From JBOGCH01 sp051656645 (GTDB taxonomy: Bacteria > Bacteroidota > Bacteroidia > Bacteroidales > Marinifilaceae), in NCBI GenBank assembly GCA_051656645.1, contig JBOGCH010000028.1, positions 1-60,966 of the forward strand: a DNA stretch of 60,966 nucleotides. The letters run 5' to 3'. Numbering within the stretch: the stretch's first letter is position 1; each line of letters begins with the position of its first letter. Below the pieces are notes generated by a model. It searched no databases. It had not been told where the DNA came from and saw only the letters and a program-made list of their open reading frames with translations. Below are positions 8,738-17,685 of the stretch, piece after piece. The translations under genes were made by a program, and so were the position numbers.

Positions 8738-9736
8738 ATGGAAAAGCTAAGAGCAAAGATTTCAGGCGTTGGTGCTTATGTGCCGGAGTATGTGCTTAAC
8801 AATGAAGAGTTGAGCCAAATGGTAGATACCACTGACGAATGGATAATGACCCGTGTTGGTATCAAGGAGCGCCGTATATTGAAGGACCCTGCTAAGGGTA
8901 GTGCGTATTTGGGTGCAAAAGCCGTTGAGGATTTATTTGCAAAAACAGGATTGAAACCTGAAGAGGTGGATTTGGTTATCTGTTCGACAGTGACACCTGA
9001 TATGCATTTTCCTGCTAACGCGCAGATTGTTGCTGACATGGTTGGAATTACCAATGCTTTCGGTTTTGATTTAAATGCCGGATGTTCTGGTTTTATTTTT
9101 GGATTAGTTACCGCATCTCAGTTTATTGAGGCGGGGAGATATAAAAAAATATTGTTTGTAAGTGCAGAGAAAATGTCTGTAATTACGGATTATACTGACC
9201 GTACAACCTGTCCGTTGTTTGGTGATGCTGCTACAGCGGTATTGATTGAGCCAACAACAGAGGAAGTGGGTGTAATGGATCATATTTTACGTTCGGATGG
9301 TATTGGACGTCATCATTTATATATGAAAGCTGGTGGGTCGTTATTTCCGCCTACGGCAGAAACGATAGCTAATAAAGAACATTTTATATATCAAGACGGA
9401 CGTACCGTGTTTAAGCATGCTGTTTCGAAAATGGCTGATACTGCGGTTGAGTTAATGGAGCGTAACAATTTGAGCAGTGAGGATATTGCTTGGTTGGTGC
9501 CGCATCAGGCTAACTTGCGTATTATTGCCGCTACAGGTGAGCGCATGGGACTTGAGGAGGAGAAAGTGATGATTAATATTGAGAAATATGGTAATACGAC
9601 TTCTGCTACAATTCCATTGTGTTTGTATGAGTGGGAAAAACAACTAAAGAAAGGTGATACATTGGTATTGGCCGCTTTTGGAGCCGGATTTACGTGGGGT
9701 GCTGTTTATTTAAAATGGGCCTACGATACAAAATAA
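8738..9736 (+). CDS. fabH: Beta-ketoacyl-ACP synthase III
   Basis: A 332-residue thiolase-fold enzyme that condenses an acyl-CoA starter with malonyl-ACP to begin fatty acid synthesis. The catalytic triad is in place: Cys116 in NAGCSGF, His256 in VPHQAN and Asn286 in EKYGNTTSAT. TTDEWI near residue 31 and GAGFTWGA near the C-terminus are typical. It follows rpmF, a widespread arrangement (rpmF-plsX-fabH), but plsX is absent here. Confidence 0.97.
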   Translation: MEKLRAKISGVGAYVPEYVLNNEELSQMVDTTDEWIMTRVGIKERRILKDPAKGSAYLGAKAVEDLFAKTGLKPEEVDLVICSTVTPDMHFPANAQIVADMVGITNAFGFDLNAGCSGFIFGLVTASQFIEAGRYKKILFVSAEKMSVITDYTDRTTCPLFGDAATAVLIEPTTEEVGVMDHILRSDGIGRHHLYMKAGGSLFPPTAETIANKEHFIYQDGRTVFKHAVSKMADTAVELMERNNLSSEDIAWLVPHQANLRIIAATGERMGLEEEKVMINIEKYGNTTSATIPLCLYEWEKQLKKGDTLVLAAFGAGFTWGAVYLKWAYDTK

Positions 9737-9761
9737 TATTTTTGAATATTAGGAATACATT

Positions 9762-9795
9762 AAAAAACCTCTGCTTTAATAGGCAGAGGTTTTTT
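9762..9795. terminator. Bidirectional terminator between fabH and dps
   Basis: A run of six A plus CCTCTGC (to 9774) pairs with GCAGAGG (9783-9789) plus six T, around an 8-base loop. The A and T runs on opposite sides let it work for both convergent genes. Confidence 0.92.
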
Positions 9796-9818
9796 GTTGT
9801 TTATAACGAGTGTGTGTT

Positions 9819-10322
9819 CTATTTTTTCTTGTCGCAATCGTCGATAACGTAAGAACGAATCATCCACGCTAGTTTTTCTTGTTTTTCGATCATATCCTCA
9901 AGGAAGTTCATAGTTCCGCTGTCATTGCTTCCTTCGGACTCCATAGTAGCTAAATCGTTTCTTATTTCGCGGATAGTAGCATCAATGTCTTCGCTAAGGA
10001 TTTTAAGCATGCCGTTAGCGCAAGGTAATTCTTGATCCTCTGTCACTTCTTTGATACGGTTGTGCTCTAAACAGTCGTGTAGTGATCCTAATGGACGTTC
10101 TCCAAGAGCGCGGATACGCTCAGCGATAGCGTCAATGTTTTCAAATATGCCATCATAGATTTCTTCAAGGAAAGTGTGATAAGCTTTGAAGTTTGCTCCT
10201 TTAACGTTCCAGTGGAAGTTCCATGTTTTGAATAGAAGAACAGTGTTATCTGCCATTAAGTTTCTTAGAACACGACTACTAATTTTAATTACGCGTTCGT
10301 CTAATCCGATGTTAACAGTCAT
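9819..10322 (-). CDS. dps: Dps-family ferritin-like DNA-protection protein
   Basis: A 167-residue four-helix protein. The Dps ferroxidase signature is complete: WNFHWNVKG, then YHTFLEEIYDGIFENIDAIAERIRALG near residues 48-75. Family members form a 12-subunit shell that oxidises and stores iron with peroxide and protects DNA. The gene is transcribed away from the next gene over a 127-base gap where a regulator of oxidative stress could act; no clear operator is seen. Confidence 0.93.
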   Translation of the reverse strand: MTVNIGLDERVIKISSRVLRNLMADNTVLLFKTWNFHWNVKGANFKAYHTFLEEIYDGIFENIDAIAERIRALGERPLGSLHDCLEHNRIKEVTEDQELPCANGMLKILSEDIDATIREIRNDLATMESEGSNDSGTMNFLEDMIEKQEKLAWMIRSYVIDDCDKKK

Positions 10323-10449
10323 AATTGAAGTGTTTAAATGAGTAAATTAATTTTGTAATATGTATGTTTAACGAAAAAACGGATTTTTAGTTGCGTTATG
10401 ATGAAAAACAATGTAATATTGAATGAATATTGATTAGAACGAATAAGTG

Positions 10450-11001
10450 ATGGAATTTTTTGCATTAAATAAAGAGCAAGAGCAGCTATTAAATGAGTTA
10501 CAGGTGAGAATAAACCGTTTACAGAGTGGCGGTACACTTGATAGTGTGGCAAATGTGGGTGGTAGTACCGCGAAGCATATTGGTGCAAGCTTTTTGTCGC
10601 TTAAAACCCTTGCAGCACGCTATGCTAAGGATGATAAGATTGCAACTATTTTATGGAATAGTGGTAAAAGAGAACAGCAGATTGTGGCGAGTTTTCTTTT
10701 TACAGAGGCTTTGAATACAGAAAAAATTATACAATTACTAAGCAAAGCACTAAATAATGAGGTTGTTGAGTATTTTGGGTCACAATTTATGGCAAAACAC
10801 CCTATTTTGCCTCAATTTGCGAGTGAATGCAGGGATAGCGAGGATAGTAATATACAACTTGTACTCCTTTCCGGATGTGCTAAGCATTTGCAGATATATA
10901 AATCTGATTCAAAGATAGATAAGGAGTTTTTTGAACTATTGGTTAACAAGTCTTATAAGGATCCATATATTACGTTAGTAGCGAACAGGTATAAGGTGTA
11001 A
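10450..11001 (+). CDS. AlkD-like HEAT-repeat protein (probable DNA alkylation repair family)
   Basis: A 183-residue alpha-helical protein. The block LAARYAKDDKIATILWNSGKREQQIVASFL resembles the repeat in AlkD-type DNA glycosylases where LW, the small residue and the acidic partner pack helices. It is shorter than typical AlkD (about 230) and I cannot identify the catalytic Asp/Trp pair with confidence, so it may be a structural relative. The ATG at 10450 is preferred over the GTG three bases before. It is divergent from dps. Confidence 0.5.
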   Translation: MEFFALNKEQEQLLNELQVRINRLQSGGTLDSVANVGGSTAKHIGASFLSLKTLAARYAKDDKIATILWNSGKREQQIVASFLFTEALNTEKIIQLLSKALNNEVVEYFGSQFMAKHPILPQFASECRDSEDSNIQLVLLSGCAKHLQIYKSDSKIDKEFFELLVNKSYKDPYITLVANRYKV

Positions 11002-11042
11002 TTGTTAATTAAGATTAAATTGCTTCTTAAATACTCTTGAAG

Positions 11043-11074
11043 TTTATTTTGGAAAGAAAACTTTGTTATATTTG
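11043..11074 (+). promoter_or_regulatory. Candidate promoter for pckA
   Basis: TATATTTG (11067-11074) matches the -7 box exactly. TTTA at 11043-11046 lies 20 bases before it as a weak -33 element. The leader would be about 45 bases. Confidence 0.6.
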
Positions 11075-11127
11075 CTATGAATTACGGAAAAAAGGAATTA
11101 ATTAATCATTAATATAAATTTACTATC

Positions 11128-12723
11128 ATGTCAAAAATCGATTTAAGCAAGTATGGTATCAGCAATGATATCGAAGTGATTCACAATCCTTCATACGAGC
11201 AATTATTTCAAGCAGAAATCGATCCTTCTAACCAAGGATTCGAAAGAGGTGTTGTAACTTCTACAGGTGCTGTATCTGTTGATACTGGTGTATTTACAGG
11301 ACGTTCACCTAAAGATAGATATATCGTTAAAGACGCTACGAGCGACCAACATATTTGGTGGGATGGTAATATCAACAAACCAGTTGACACTGATGTATGG
11401 GCTCACTGTAAAGATTTAACAATTAAGCAATTAAACACTGCTAAAAAATTATACGTTGTTGATGCATTCTGCGGAACTAACGAGGATACAAGAATGAAAA
11501 TCCGTTTCATCGTAGAGGTTGCATGGCAAGCTCACTTTGTAACAAACATGTTCATCCGTCCTTCTCACTTTGAATTAGCTAACTTCGGTGAGCCTGATTT
11601 CGTAGTGTTCAACGGTTCTAAAACAACTAACCCACAATGGAAAGAGCAAAACTTAAACTCTGAAGTTTTCGTTATGTTCAACCTTACTGAGAAAATGCAA
11701 ATCATCGGTGGTACTTGGTACGGTGGTGAGATGAAAAAAGGTATGTTTGCTATGCAAAACTACTACTTACCATTAAAAGGTATCGCTTCTATGCACTGTT
11801 CTGCTAACGTAGGTAAAGACGGTGACGTAGCTGTATTCTTTGGTCTTTCAGGAACAGGTAAAACAACTCTTTCTGCAGATCCAAAACGTTTCTTAATTGG
11901 TGATGATGAGCACGGATGGGATAACAATGGTGTATTCAACTACGAAGGTGGATGTTACGCTAAAGTAATCGACTTAAGCGAAGCTAACGAGCCGGATATC
12001 TGGAGAGCAATCAGAAGAGACTCTTTATTAGAGAACGTAACTGTTAAAGAAGACGGTACTCCTGACTACTCTAAAGAAGCTTCTAAAACAGAAAACACTC
12101 GTGTTTCTTACCCTATCTATTTCATCAACAAGATCGTTCTTCCTTCAAGAGCAGGTCATGCTAAGAAAATCATCTATTTATCAGCAGATGCATTTGGAGT
12201 ATTACCTCCAGTTTCTATCTTAGACGAGGCGCAAGCACAATATCACTTCCTATGTGGTTATACATCTAAGTTAGCTGGTACTGAAAGAGGTATCACTGAA
12301 CCTCAAATGTCATTCTCTCCTGCATTTGGTGAGGCTTTCTTAACTCTACACCCAACTATGTATGCTAAAACGTTAGTTGCTAAAATGCATGAGCATGGAG
12401 CTAAAGCGTATTTAGTAAATACAGGATGGAACGGAACTGGAAAACGTATTTCTTTGAAAAACACTCGTGCAATCATCGATGCTATTATCGACGGTTCTAT
12501 CGAATCAGCTCCAACTACACATATCCCAGTAATGAACTTAACTATTCCTACTGAGTTGAATAATGTAGATACTAACATCTTAGATCCTCGTGATACTTAT
12601 GCATCAGAGGCTGAGTGGACTGAGAAAGCGAAAGTACTTGCTAGCAAGTATATCCAAAACTTCGAACAATACTGTGACAACGACGATGCTAAAGCATTAG
12701 TTGCTGCAGGTCCACAACTATAA
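11128..12723 (+). CDS. pckA: ATP-dependent phosphoenolpyruvate carboxykinase
   Basis: A 531-residue enzyme of the usual length for the ATP-dependent family. GLSGTGKTTLSADP (from residue 239) is the P-loop, IGDDEHGW the second nucleotide/metal motif, and FTGRSPKDR near residue 57 binds substrate. In saccharolytic Bacteroidales it typically runs in the carboxylating direction, making oxaloacetate and ATP on the route to succinate and propionate. Codon use is unlike the neighbours, with many C-ending codons for Asn, Phe and Ile, as expected for a very highly expressed gene. It has its own promoter and terminator. Confidence 0.98.
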   Translation: MSKIDLSKYGISNDIEVIHNPSYEQLFQAEIDPSNQGFERGVVTSTGAVSVDTGVFTGRSPKDRYIVKDATSDQHIWWDGNINKPVDTDVWAHCKDLTIKQLNTAKKLYVVDAFCGTNEDTRMKIRFIVEVAWQAHFVTNMFIRPSHFELANFGEPDFVVFNGSKTTNPQWKEQNLNSEVFVMFNLTEKMQIIGGTWYGGEMKKGMFAMQNYYLPLKGIASMHCSANVGKDGDVAVFFGLSGTGKTTLSADPKRFLIGDDEHGWDNNGVFNYEGGCYAKVIDLSEANEPDIWRAIRRDSLLENVTVKEDGTPDYSKEASKTENTRVSYPIYFINKIVLPSRAGHAKKIIYLSADAFGVLPPVSILDEAQAQYHFLCGYTSKLAGTERGITEPQMSFSPAFGEAFLTLHPTMYAKTLVAKMHEHGAKAYLVNTGWNGTGKRISLKNTRAIIDAIIDGSIESAPTTHIPVMNLTIPTELNNVDTNILDPRDTYASEAEWTEKAKVLASKYIQNFEQYCDNDDAKALVAAGPQL

Positions 12724-12751
12724 TTATCCATTTTAGATAATTATATATAAT

Positions 12752-12783
12752 AAAAAAGGCTGTCCGATGGACGGCCTTTTTTT
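12752..12783 (+). terminator. Intrinsic terminator after pckA
   Basis: Six A plus GGC, then GTCC, loop GAT, GGAC, GCC and seven T. One T-G pair sits inside the stem. Confidence 0.93.
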
Positions 12784-12876
12784 ATGTCCTGTTGCGTTTG
12801 TTTTTATATGTAATTCTATATATTTTTATTTAAAAGTGTCTTACAATATATATTATGTATAGAATTTAACAAAGTG

Positions 12877-12906
12877 TTTTATGTAGCATTTTTATTATTA
12901 CCTTTG
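12877..12906 (+). promoter_or_regulatory. Candidate promoter for the DUF6913-dapA pair
   Basis: TACCTTTG (12899-12906) is an exact -7 box; a T-rich -33 element (TTTT, 12877-12880) lies 18 bases upstream. Transcription would start near 12913. Confidence 0.55.
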
Positions 12907-12975
12907 TCATATCAGAACGAAAAGGAGTGGAAAGATTATTAATTATTGGTCTTTTTTTCTTATCATTACATTCAA

Positions 12976-13485
12976 ATGTGGATGCTTATGTTTAGAAAAC
13001 TGATTCATAAATTTAAAGGTAACACGATAAGTGGACATCATGGGAAAGGAACTGAAGAGAGGACTCTTATACCGCTAGGTGAGGCAAAGTCAATACTCTT
13101 GTTGTTAGACCATAACGATGTTACAGCCAGAAAACAGTGTGAGGTTCTTGTAAAGGATAAAGCGCTGACAACACTTATTGTACATCCGCTTAAGGCCGAG
13201 GAGGGAGATGAATATTTTGGGTATTGCGATCTCAGTATGAGAGGGAAACAAGAGAATAAATATATTGACCAAGTATTACAAGGCAATTATGACTTATTGT
13301 TAAACCTAGCACGAAGTAAAACACCCCTAAGTTCATACTTATTTACTAACGCAAGTTGTAAATGTAAAGTAGCGGTTACGGAAATGCCCGGAGCTGATGT
13401 TGTGTTTACAATATCTGACCAAATAAACCTTGAGTTGCAGATAGATAAGATATTTAAGCTATTAAGAGATTTAAAACAATACTGA
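12976..13485 (+). CDS. Conserved Bacteroidota protein upstream of dapA (DUF6913-like)
   Basis: About 169 residues, soluble. It has a basic N-terminus, a central segment SILLLLDHNDVTARKQCEVL that looks like a strand-loop-helix, and a conserved middle with YFGYCDLSMRGK. It resembles the small protein (DUF6913) often encoded just before dapA in Bacteroidales; function unknown. Only one base separates its stop from dapA, so the two are translationally linked. The first ATG after the predicted transcription start is 12976; 12982 and 12988 are alternatives. Confidence 0.6.
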   Translation: MWMLMFRKLIHKFKGNTISGHHGKGTEERTLIPLGEAKSILLLLDHNDVTARKQCEVLVKDKALTTLIVHPLKAEEGDEYFGYCDLSMRGKQENKYIDQVLQGNYDLLLNLARSKTPLSSYLFTNASCKCKVAVTEMPGADVVFTISDQINLELQIDKIFKLLRDLKQY

Positions 13486-13486
13486 T

Positions 13487-14359
13487 ATGAGTCCGTTTAT
13501 GGGAGTAGGTGTAGCTATTGTTACGCCGTTTGATGAAAACAATAAAATTGATGAACTATCACTGCGCCGTTTGGTTGATTACATAATTGATGGGGGAGTA
13601 AACTTTATTACTGCACTAGGAACTACTGCCGAAACTCCAACACTTTCAATGAGCGAACGTGCTATGGTAATTGATATTGTTCATGACCAAATTAGCGGAC
13701 GTGTACCTTTAATGATAGGTTTGGGGGGATATAGTACTCAGGAAGTGGTTGAGCAATTGGCCTCATTCCCGTCTTTACACAAAGCAGATGCGTTGTTGTC
13801 TGTTGCTCCATATTACAATAAACCGAGTCAAGAGGGTATTTACGCTCACTTTGCAGCTATTGCGGGAGCTACTGAAAAACCAATATTTTTATACAATGTA
13901 CCTGGCCGTACGGGAGTAAATATCTCAGCTGCTACAGTTAAGCGTTTAGCGTCTAGTTTCTCGAATATTATTGGACTGAAGGAGGCAACTGGTGGTAATT
14001 TTGCGCAAGCTACCCAACTTATGGAACTTCGGAATGACTTTATTCTTCTATCGGGCGATGATTCTCTTGCGCTTCCACTTATGTCTATGGGATTTCATGG
14101 AGTAATCTCTGTAATGGCTAATTGCGAACCGCGCACAATGGTTGATATTGTTAACAACGCAATGCAAAATAACTGGAATGAGGCTAGAGCCGCGCATTAT
14201 AATAGCGCGCCACTATGCGACGCGCTGTTTGCAGAAGGCAATCCGGTGGGAGTAAAGGCTGCATTACACATCAATGGCATCATTGAGCATAACACACTTA
14301 GATTGCCGCTTGTCCCTGCTACGGTTGAACTTTATGAGCGTATCAGAGAGCTGTTATAG
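13487..14359 (+). CDS. dapA: 4-hydroxy-tetrahydrodipicolinate synthase
   Basis: A 290-residue TIM-barrel lyase that condenses pyruvate with aspartate semialdehyde, the first committed step to lysine and meso-diaminopimelate. The Schiff-base lysine is Lys165 in LKEATGG. Tyr136 in LYNVPGRTGV and the early GTTAET motif complete the active site. Its ATG overlaps the context of the preceding stop. A small GAGAGCT/AGCTCTC inverted repeat spans the stop codon (14346-14364). Confidence 0.97.
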   Translation: MSPFMGVGVAIVTPFDENNKIDELSLRRLVDYIIDGGVNFITALGTTAETPTLSMSERAMVIDIVHDQISGRVPLMIGLGGYSTQEVVEQLASFPSLHKADALLSVAPYYNKPSQEGIYAHFAAIAGATEKPIFLYNVPGRTGVNISAATVKRLASSFSNIIGLKEATGGNFAQATQLMELRNDFILLSGDDSLALPLMSMGFHGVISVMANCEPRTMVDIVNNAMQNNWNEARAAHYNSAPLCDALFAEGNPVGVKAALHINGIIEHNTLRLPLVPATVELYERIRELL

Positions 14360-14424
14360 CTCTCCGGCTTCTCTTATCACAATTCTCTCAAAGCGCTGTA
14401 GCGCATCAATGACAGGACAAAATA

Positions 14425-15933
14425 CTAATCGATATATCCAGGGCGCGAACGATAATCTCGTTTGCGTCTTTGTTTTTGTAGTCTAATCAGCGCAATACCA
14501 AACACTATAACTAGTGGAAATGCAAAGTTGGCATATTTAATTGATCTACGTTGAATGGTATCTGTGGTCTTGAGTAATGGAATTGTTGTAAATTTATTAC
14601 GAAGCTCAATTAATCCAGAGTTATCCGAAAGCCACTCTATAGAATTTAATGCAAAGTTTACATTATCGTTCCCAAGAGGATGCTCGTATATTCCATGATC
14701 GTTAATTATAAAATCCGCATCGGTAATGGTTACTATTGCACTGCCATTATCATCGTTTGTGAGTAAAGCAGCTACAATATTACCCGGTTTATTAAAGTCC
14801 CTTTTATGCCAGTTTTTGTGGATATTAAAAAATACCGGTGCCTGTTCAATTCCTGAAATTGCCGAGCTTGTTGCCAGTGGCGTAAACATATAAGTTGACG
14901 TACTACGTATTTGTTTAATACTGCTAGCATAAGTAAGTAGTATGGAGTTTAAACCATAAGTAATGATGTGATTACTAAAATTGGTAATAATTGGCAAATA
15001 TGGAAAGCTAACGTTGTTTTGGAAGTTGAAATAATCGTTATTAAGCTGCTTGTAGCTTACAGTTCCACAATTATTATCAACAACAAAATCATAGTTAATC
15101 TTTAAACCATAGCGTTCTAGCATATCCTCAATACCTACTCTGTTAATAAAGCCATTGTTTCTATTCTCTGTAACTTGTCCCACGGCATGATTAAGCGCAA
15201 CGAACATACGTCCGCCGCGGTCAAGATAACGCTCCAGTAGTTGAATCTCCTCATAGGTATATCGAGTACGTGGGTCTATAATACAAAGCACATCCAATGT
15301 ATCCAATTGACGCTGATTATCCAGTTTCACCAGTGAAATTTCGCTAAGCGTGGACAATTCCTTTACAAATTGTGGCATTCTGGTAATTGAGCATTCATTG
15401 TGGCCAATAACAAACCCTACTTTGGGTTTATGCTTATTCAGCTCTTTTTTTAGCAATTTCGTTACCTCGTACTCAATGGCAGTATGCGGTGTAATCTCTG
15501 GGATAACCTCATGTCTTGCGCCAATTTGGAAAGTAGCACCAAGGTATATTTGTTGTATCAATTCCATGTCACCTTCTCTGAATTCTAGGTGTATGGGTTT
15601 AATTCCTTCACAAATGGCAATATCACGTGCCTCTTCGGAGTCAACGTTTATTACATTAATCTTAAATGGCGATGAGCTTAAGGATTTATACTCCTTAACC
15701 ATGTTTATAAACTCTTGCGCTAATTTTTTATAGGAGTGGGGAACATTATTACTTATGTACACATCCACAATTATAGGCTTGTTTATAGTTTCAATGACAA
15801 ATTTACTGCCCTTGCTTAGTGAAAAACGTTGATTTGCACTAAAGTCGCCACGTTTAAATAGTAATATGGAAGTTATGTTAAGTAGTAATACACATAGTAG
15901 TACTATTACCGTCATTTTTGTTACACGTTGCAT
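14425..15933 (-). CDS. gldG: GldG-like auxiliary subunit of an ABC transporter
   Basis: A 502-residue membrane-anchored protein: one N-terminal transmembrane helix, a large extracytoplasmic part with the ABC_transp_aux fold (RFSLSKGSKFVIETINKPIIVDVYIS, later VGFVIGHNE and an IIDPRTRYTYEEIQLLERYLDRGGRMFVAL segment), and a C-terminal helix followed by a basic tail. In gliding flavobacteria GldG works with GldF and GldA. Homologous sets occur in non-gliding Bacteroidales, where the substrate is unknown. Last gene of the three-gene set. Confidence 0.85.
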   Translation of the reverse strand: MQRVTKMTVIVLLCVLLLNITSILLFKRGDFSANQRFSLSKGSKFVIETINKPIIVDVYISNNVPHSYKKLAQEFINMVKEYKSLSSSPFKINVINVDSEEARDIAICEGIKPIHLEFREGDMELIQQIYLGATFQIGARHEVIPEITPHTAIEYEVTKLLKKELNKHKPKVGFVIGHNECSITRMPQFVKELSTLSEISLVKLDNQRQLDTLDVLCIIDPRTRYTYEEIQLLERYLDRGGRMFVALNHAVGQVTENRNNGFINRVGIEDMLERYGLKINYDFVVDNNCGTVSYKQLNNDYFNFQNNVSFPYLPIITNFSNHIITYGLNSILLTYASSIKQIRSTSTYMFTPLATSSAISGIEQAPVFFNIHKNWHKRDFNKPGNIVAALLTNDDNGSAIVTITDADFIINDHGIYEHPLGNDNVNFALNSIEWLSDNSGLIELRNKFTTIPLLKTTDTIQRRSIKYANFAFPLVIVFGIALIRLQKQRRKRDYRSRPGYID

Positions 15934-15949
15934 AGAGGATTTGCTTAAA

Positions 15950-16672
15950 TTAATATCTGCTTCTACAAATAAAATACTTTGACAGGGTTAGGAATAGGGT
16001 AACTACCGAACTAAAGTAGATAATATCCCTGCTGTCAAGTATGCCATTGGTCATAGAGTTGAAATGCTCCGTAACGGATAAATAAGCAAACAAATCCGAC
16101 CAAAATCCGGAAACAATAATGTCCGATAAAAAAGGAAACAATATAAAGAAACACAACTCAAGACCCATTGCAATACAAAAAGCCGTGATAGGTGTTCGTG
16201 TTACAGAAGAGGCAAAAATACCCATGCTAATAAAACATCCTGCCATACTCCACAAGCCCCAATACCCAAGCAACGTTGCGCCATGGTCCAAATTACCTAA
16301 TAAACCAATGGTCAGATAAAACGGAACCGTTAAAAGAATTGCAAGTGTTGCAATGGCTAATTGCGACCAGTATTTAGCTGCTACAAGATGATTAGTAACA
16401 ATTGGCATTGTCAATAAAAGCTCAAGTGTTCCTCTCTTATTTTCATCGCTAATAGTCCTCATGGTTAACACGGGTGCTAAAAAAAGAATTAGCCATGTTG
16501 CCACGTCAAAAAATGGATTCATAGTTGCCTGACCGATAAACAGAAAGTTCTCGGGGCCAAACCAGCAGTGAAGACCACAAATTAGGTAAAAAATAATCAA
16601 ACCAAAATAAACACCCCACGTTCCGAAAATTGCCGACAATTCTCTGGAAATTAATATCGATACCGAGTTCAT
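15950..16672 (-). CDS. gldF: GldF-like ABC-2 permease
   Basis: A 240-residue integral membrane protein with about six hydrophobic segments. The DENKRGTLELLLTMPI motif near residues 75-91 is typical of ABC-2 type permeases. It lies 5 bases after gldA and 16 before gldG on the same strand, consistent with one membrane complex. Confidence 0.87.
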   Translation of the reverse strand: MNSVSILISRELSAIFGTWGVYFGLIIFYLICGLHCWFGPENFLFIGQATMNPFFDVATWLILFLAPVLTMRTISDENKRGTLELLLTMPIVTNHLVAAKYWSQLAIATLAILLTVPFYLTIGLLGNLDHGATLLGYWGLWSMAGCFISMGIFASSVTRTPITAFCIAMGLELCFFILFPFLSDIIVSGFWSDLFAYLSVTEHFNSMTNGILDSRDIIYFSSVVTLFLTLSKYFICRSRY

Positions 16673-16677
16673 AACAT

Positions 16678-17604
16678 TTAGTTTTGCGTTACTTGCTTAA
16701 ATATATCCTCCAGCTGAGCCTCTATAGGAGAGAGCTCTTTAATGTACCATTGTTTTTGTTGGCAAATATTAAATACCATCTCTTCAATGTTATAATCCGC
16801 AGGACATTGAATTTCCATACTGTGTGATGAAATTTGTAGCGCATGTTTAATTGGAGCAAGTTGCATTAGCTCCTCCTCAAGAGTGCGAATGTCGCCGTTA
16901 GGTCCCAACGTAAGTTTTAATAACTTATCACTACCGTTAAGTCTGCGTAATTCCGTTGTTGTCCCATCTGCCACAATTTTCCCTCTATTCATTATGAGCA
17001 CGCGATTGCATGTATTCTCAATATCGGCAAGTATATGCGAACTGATAATAATTGTTTTATCGCTGCTTATGTGGCTAATTAGCTCTCTAATTTCAGTTAT
17101 TTGGTTTGGATCGAGCCCTGTTGTAGGTTCGTCCAAAAGCAAAACGTCAGGATCATGAATAAGAGCCTGAGCCAAACCAATACGTTGTCTATAGCCCTTG
17201 GAGAGCTCTCGTATAAATTTATGTTTCTCATCCTCCAGTCCGCACAGACGAATCATGTCCATTACTCTAGCTGTAATCATGTACGAAGGGATATTGTTTA
17301 TCTTTGCAATGAATAAAAGAAAATCCACCACATTCATCTCCTCGTAGAGCGGATTATATTCAGGGAGATAACCAATACGTCCCTTAATTTTCCGCATGTC
17401 CTTATGCGACCAGTATTTCCCAACTTGAATTGTTCCAGAGTCTGGAAACAAATAGCAGGAAATCATCCGCATGGTAGTAGTTTTCCCTGCGCCGTTGGGG
17501 CCCAGTAATCCTATCACCTGTCCGGTTTTAGCCTCAAAGCTAATAGCGTCTACAGCTTTAACCTTTGAAAATGATTTAGAAAGATTGTCAACAATAACGT
17601 TCAT
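16678..17604 (-). CDS. gldA: GldA-like ABC transporter ATPase
   Basis: A 308-residue ATPase with Walker A GPNGAGKT (35-42), signature LSKGYRQRIG, Walker B LLLDEPTTGLD and a switch His in SSHILADIE. The C-terminal extension of about 90 residues is common in ATPases that pair with ABC-2 permeases. First gene of the set. No other gliding genes are in this window, so a role in motility should not be assumed. Confidence 0.92.
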   Translation of the reverse strand: MNVIVDNLSKSFSKVKAVDAISFEAKTGQVIGLLGPNGAGKTTTMRMISCYLFPDSGTIQVGKYWSHKDMRKIKGRIGYLPEYNPLYEEMNVVDFLLFIAKINNIPSYMITARVMDMIRLCGLEDEKHKFIRELSKGYRQRIGLAQALIHDPDVLLLDEPTTGLDPNQITEIRELISHISSDKTIIISSHILADIENTCNRVLIMNRGKIVADGTTTELRRLNGSDKLLKLTLGPNGDIRTLEEELMQLAPIKHALQISSHSMEIQCPADYNIEEMVFNICQQKQWYIKELSPIEAQLEDIFKQVTQN

Positions 17605-17649
17605 ACTCTCCGATTTTCTTATTCACTGTTAATGTAAGATGAGAAACAG

Positions 17650-17675
17650 GAGGATATCGTTGTTCCGATATCCTC
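17650..17675 (-). terminator. Hairpin after the LacI-type gene
   Basis: GAGGATATCG (17650-17659) and CGATATCCTC (17666-17675) form a perfect 10-bp stem with a 6-base loop just after the lacI-type stop codon. Only a short T-rich stretch follows on the minus strand, so termination may be partial before gldA. Confidence 0.6.
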
Positions 17676-17685
17676 TAAAGGAATT

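Noticed and set aside
12946..12975. TTG/GTG starts for several genes (12946, 23516, 24134, 32723, 59142, 10447)
   Set aside because: In each case an ATG a few codons on gives the proper family N-terminus or signal peptide.
14425..17604. Evidence for gliding motility or type IX secretion
   Set aside because: Only the ABC transporter part (GldA/F/G-like) is present; it is widespread in non-gliding relatives and no gldJ-N or spr genes are here.
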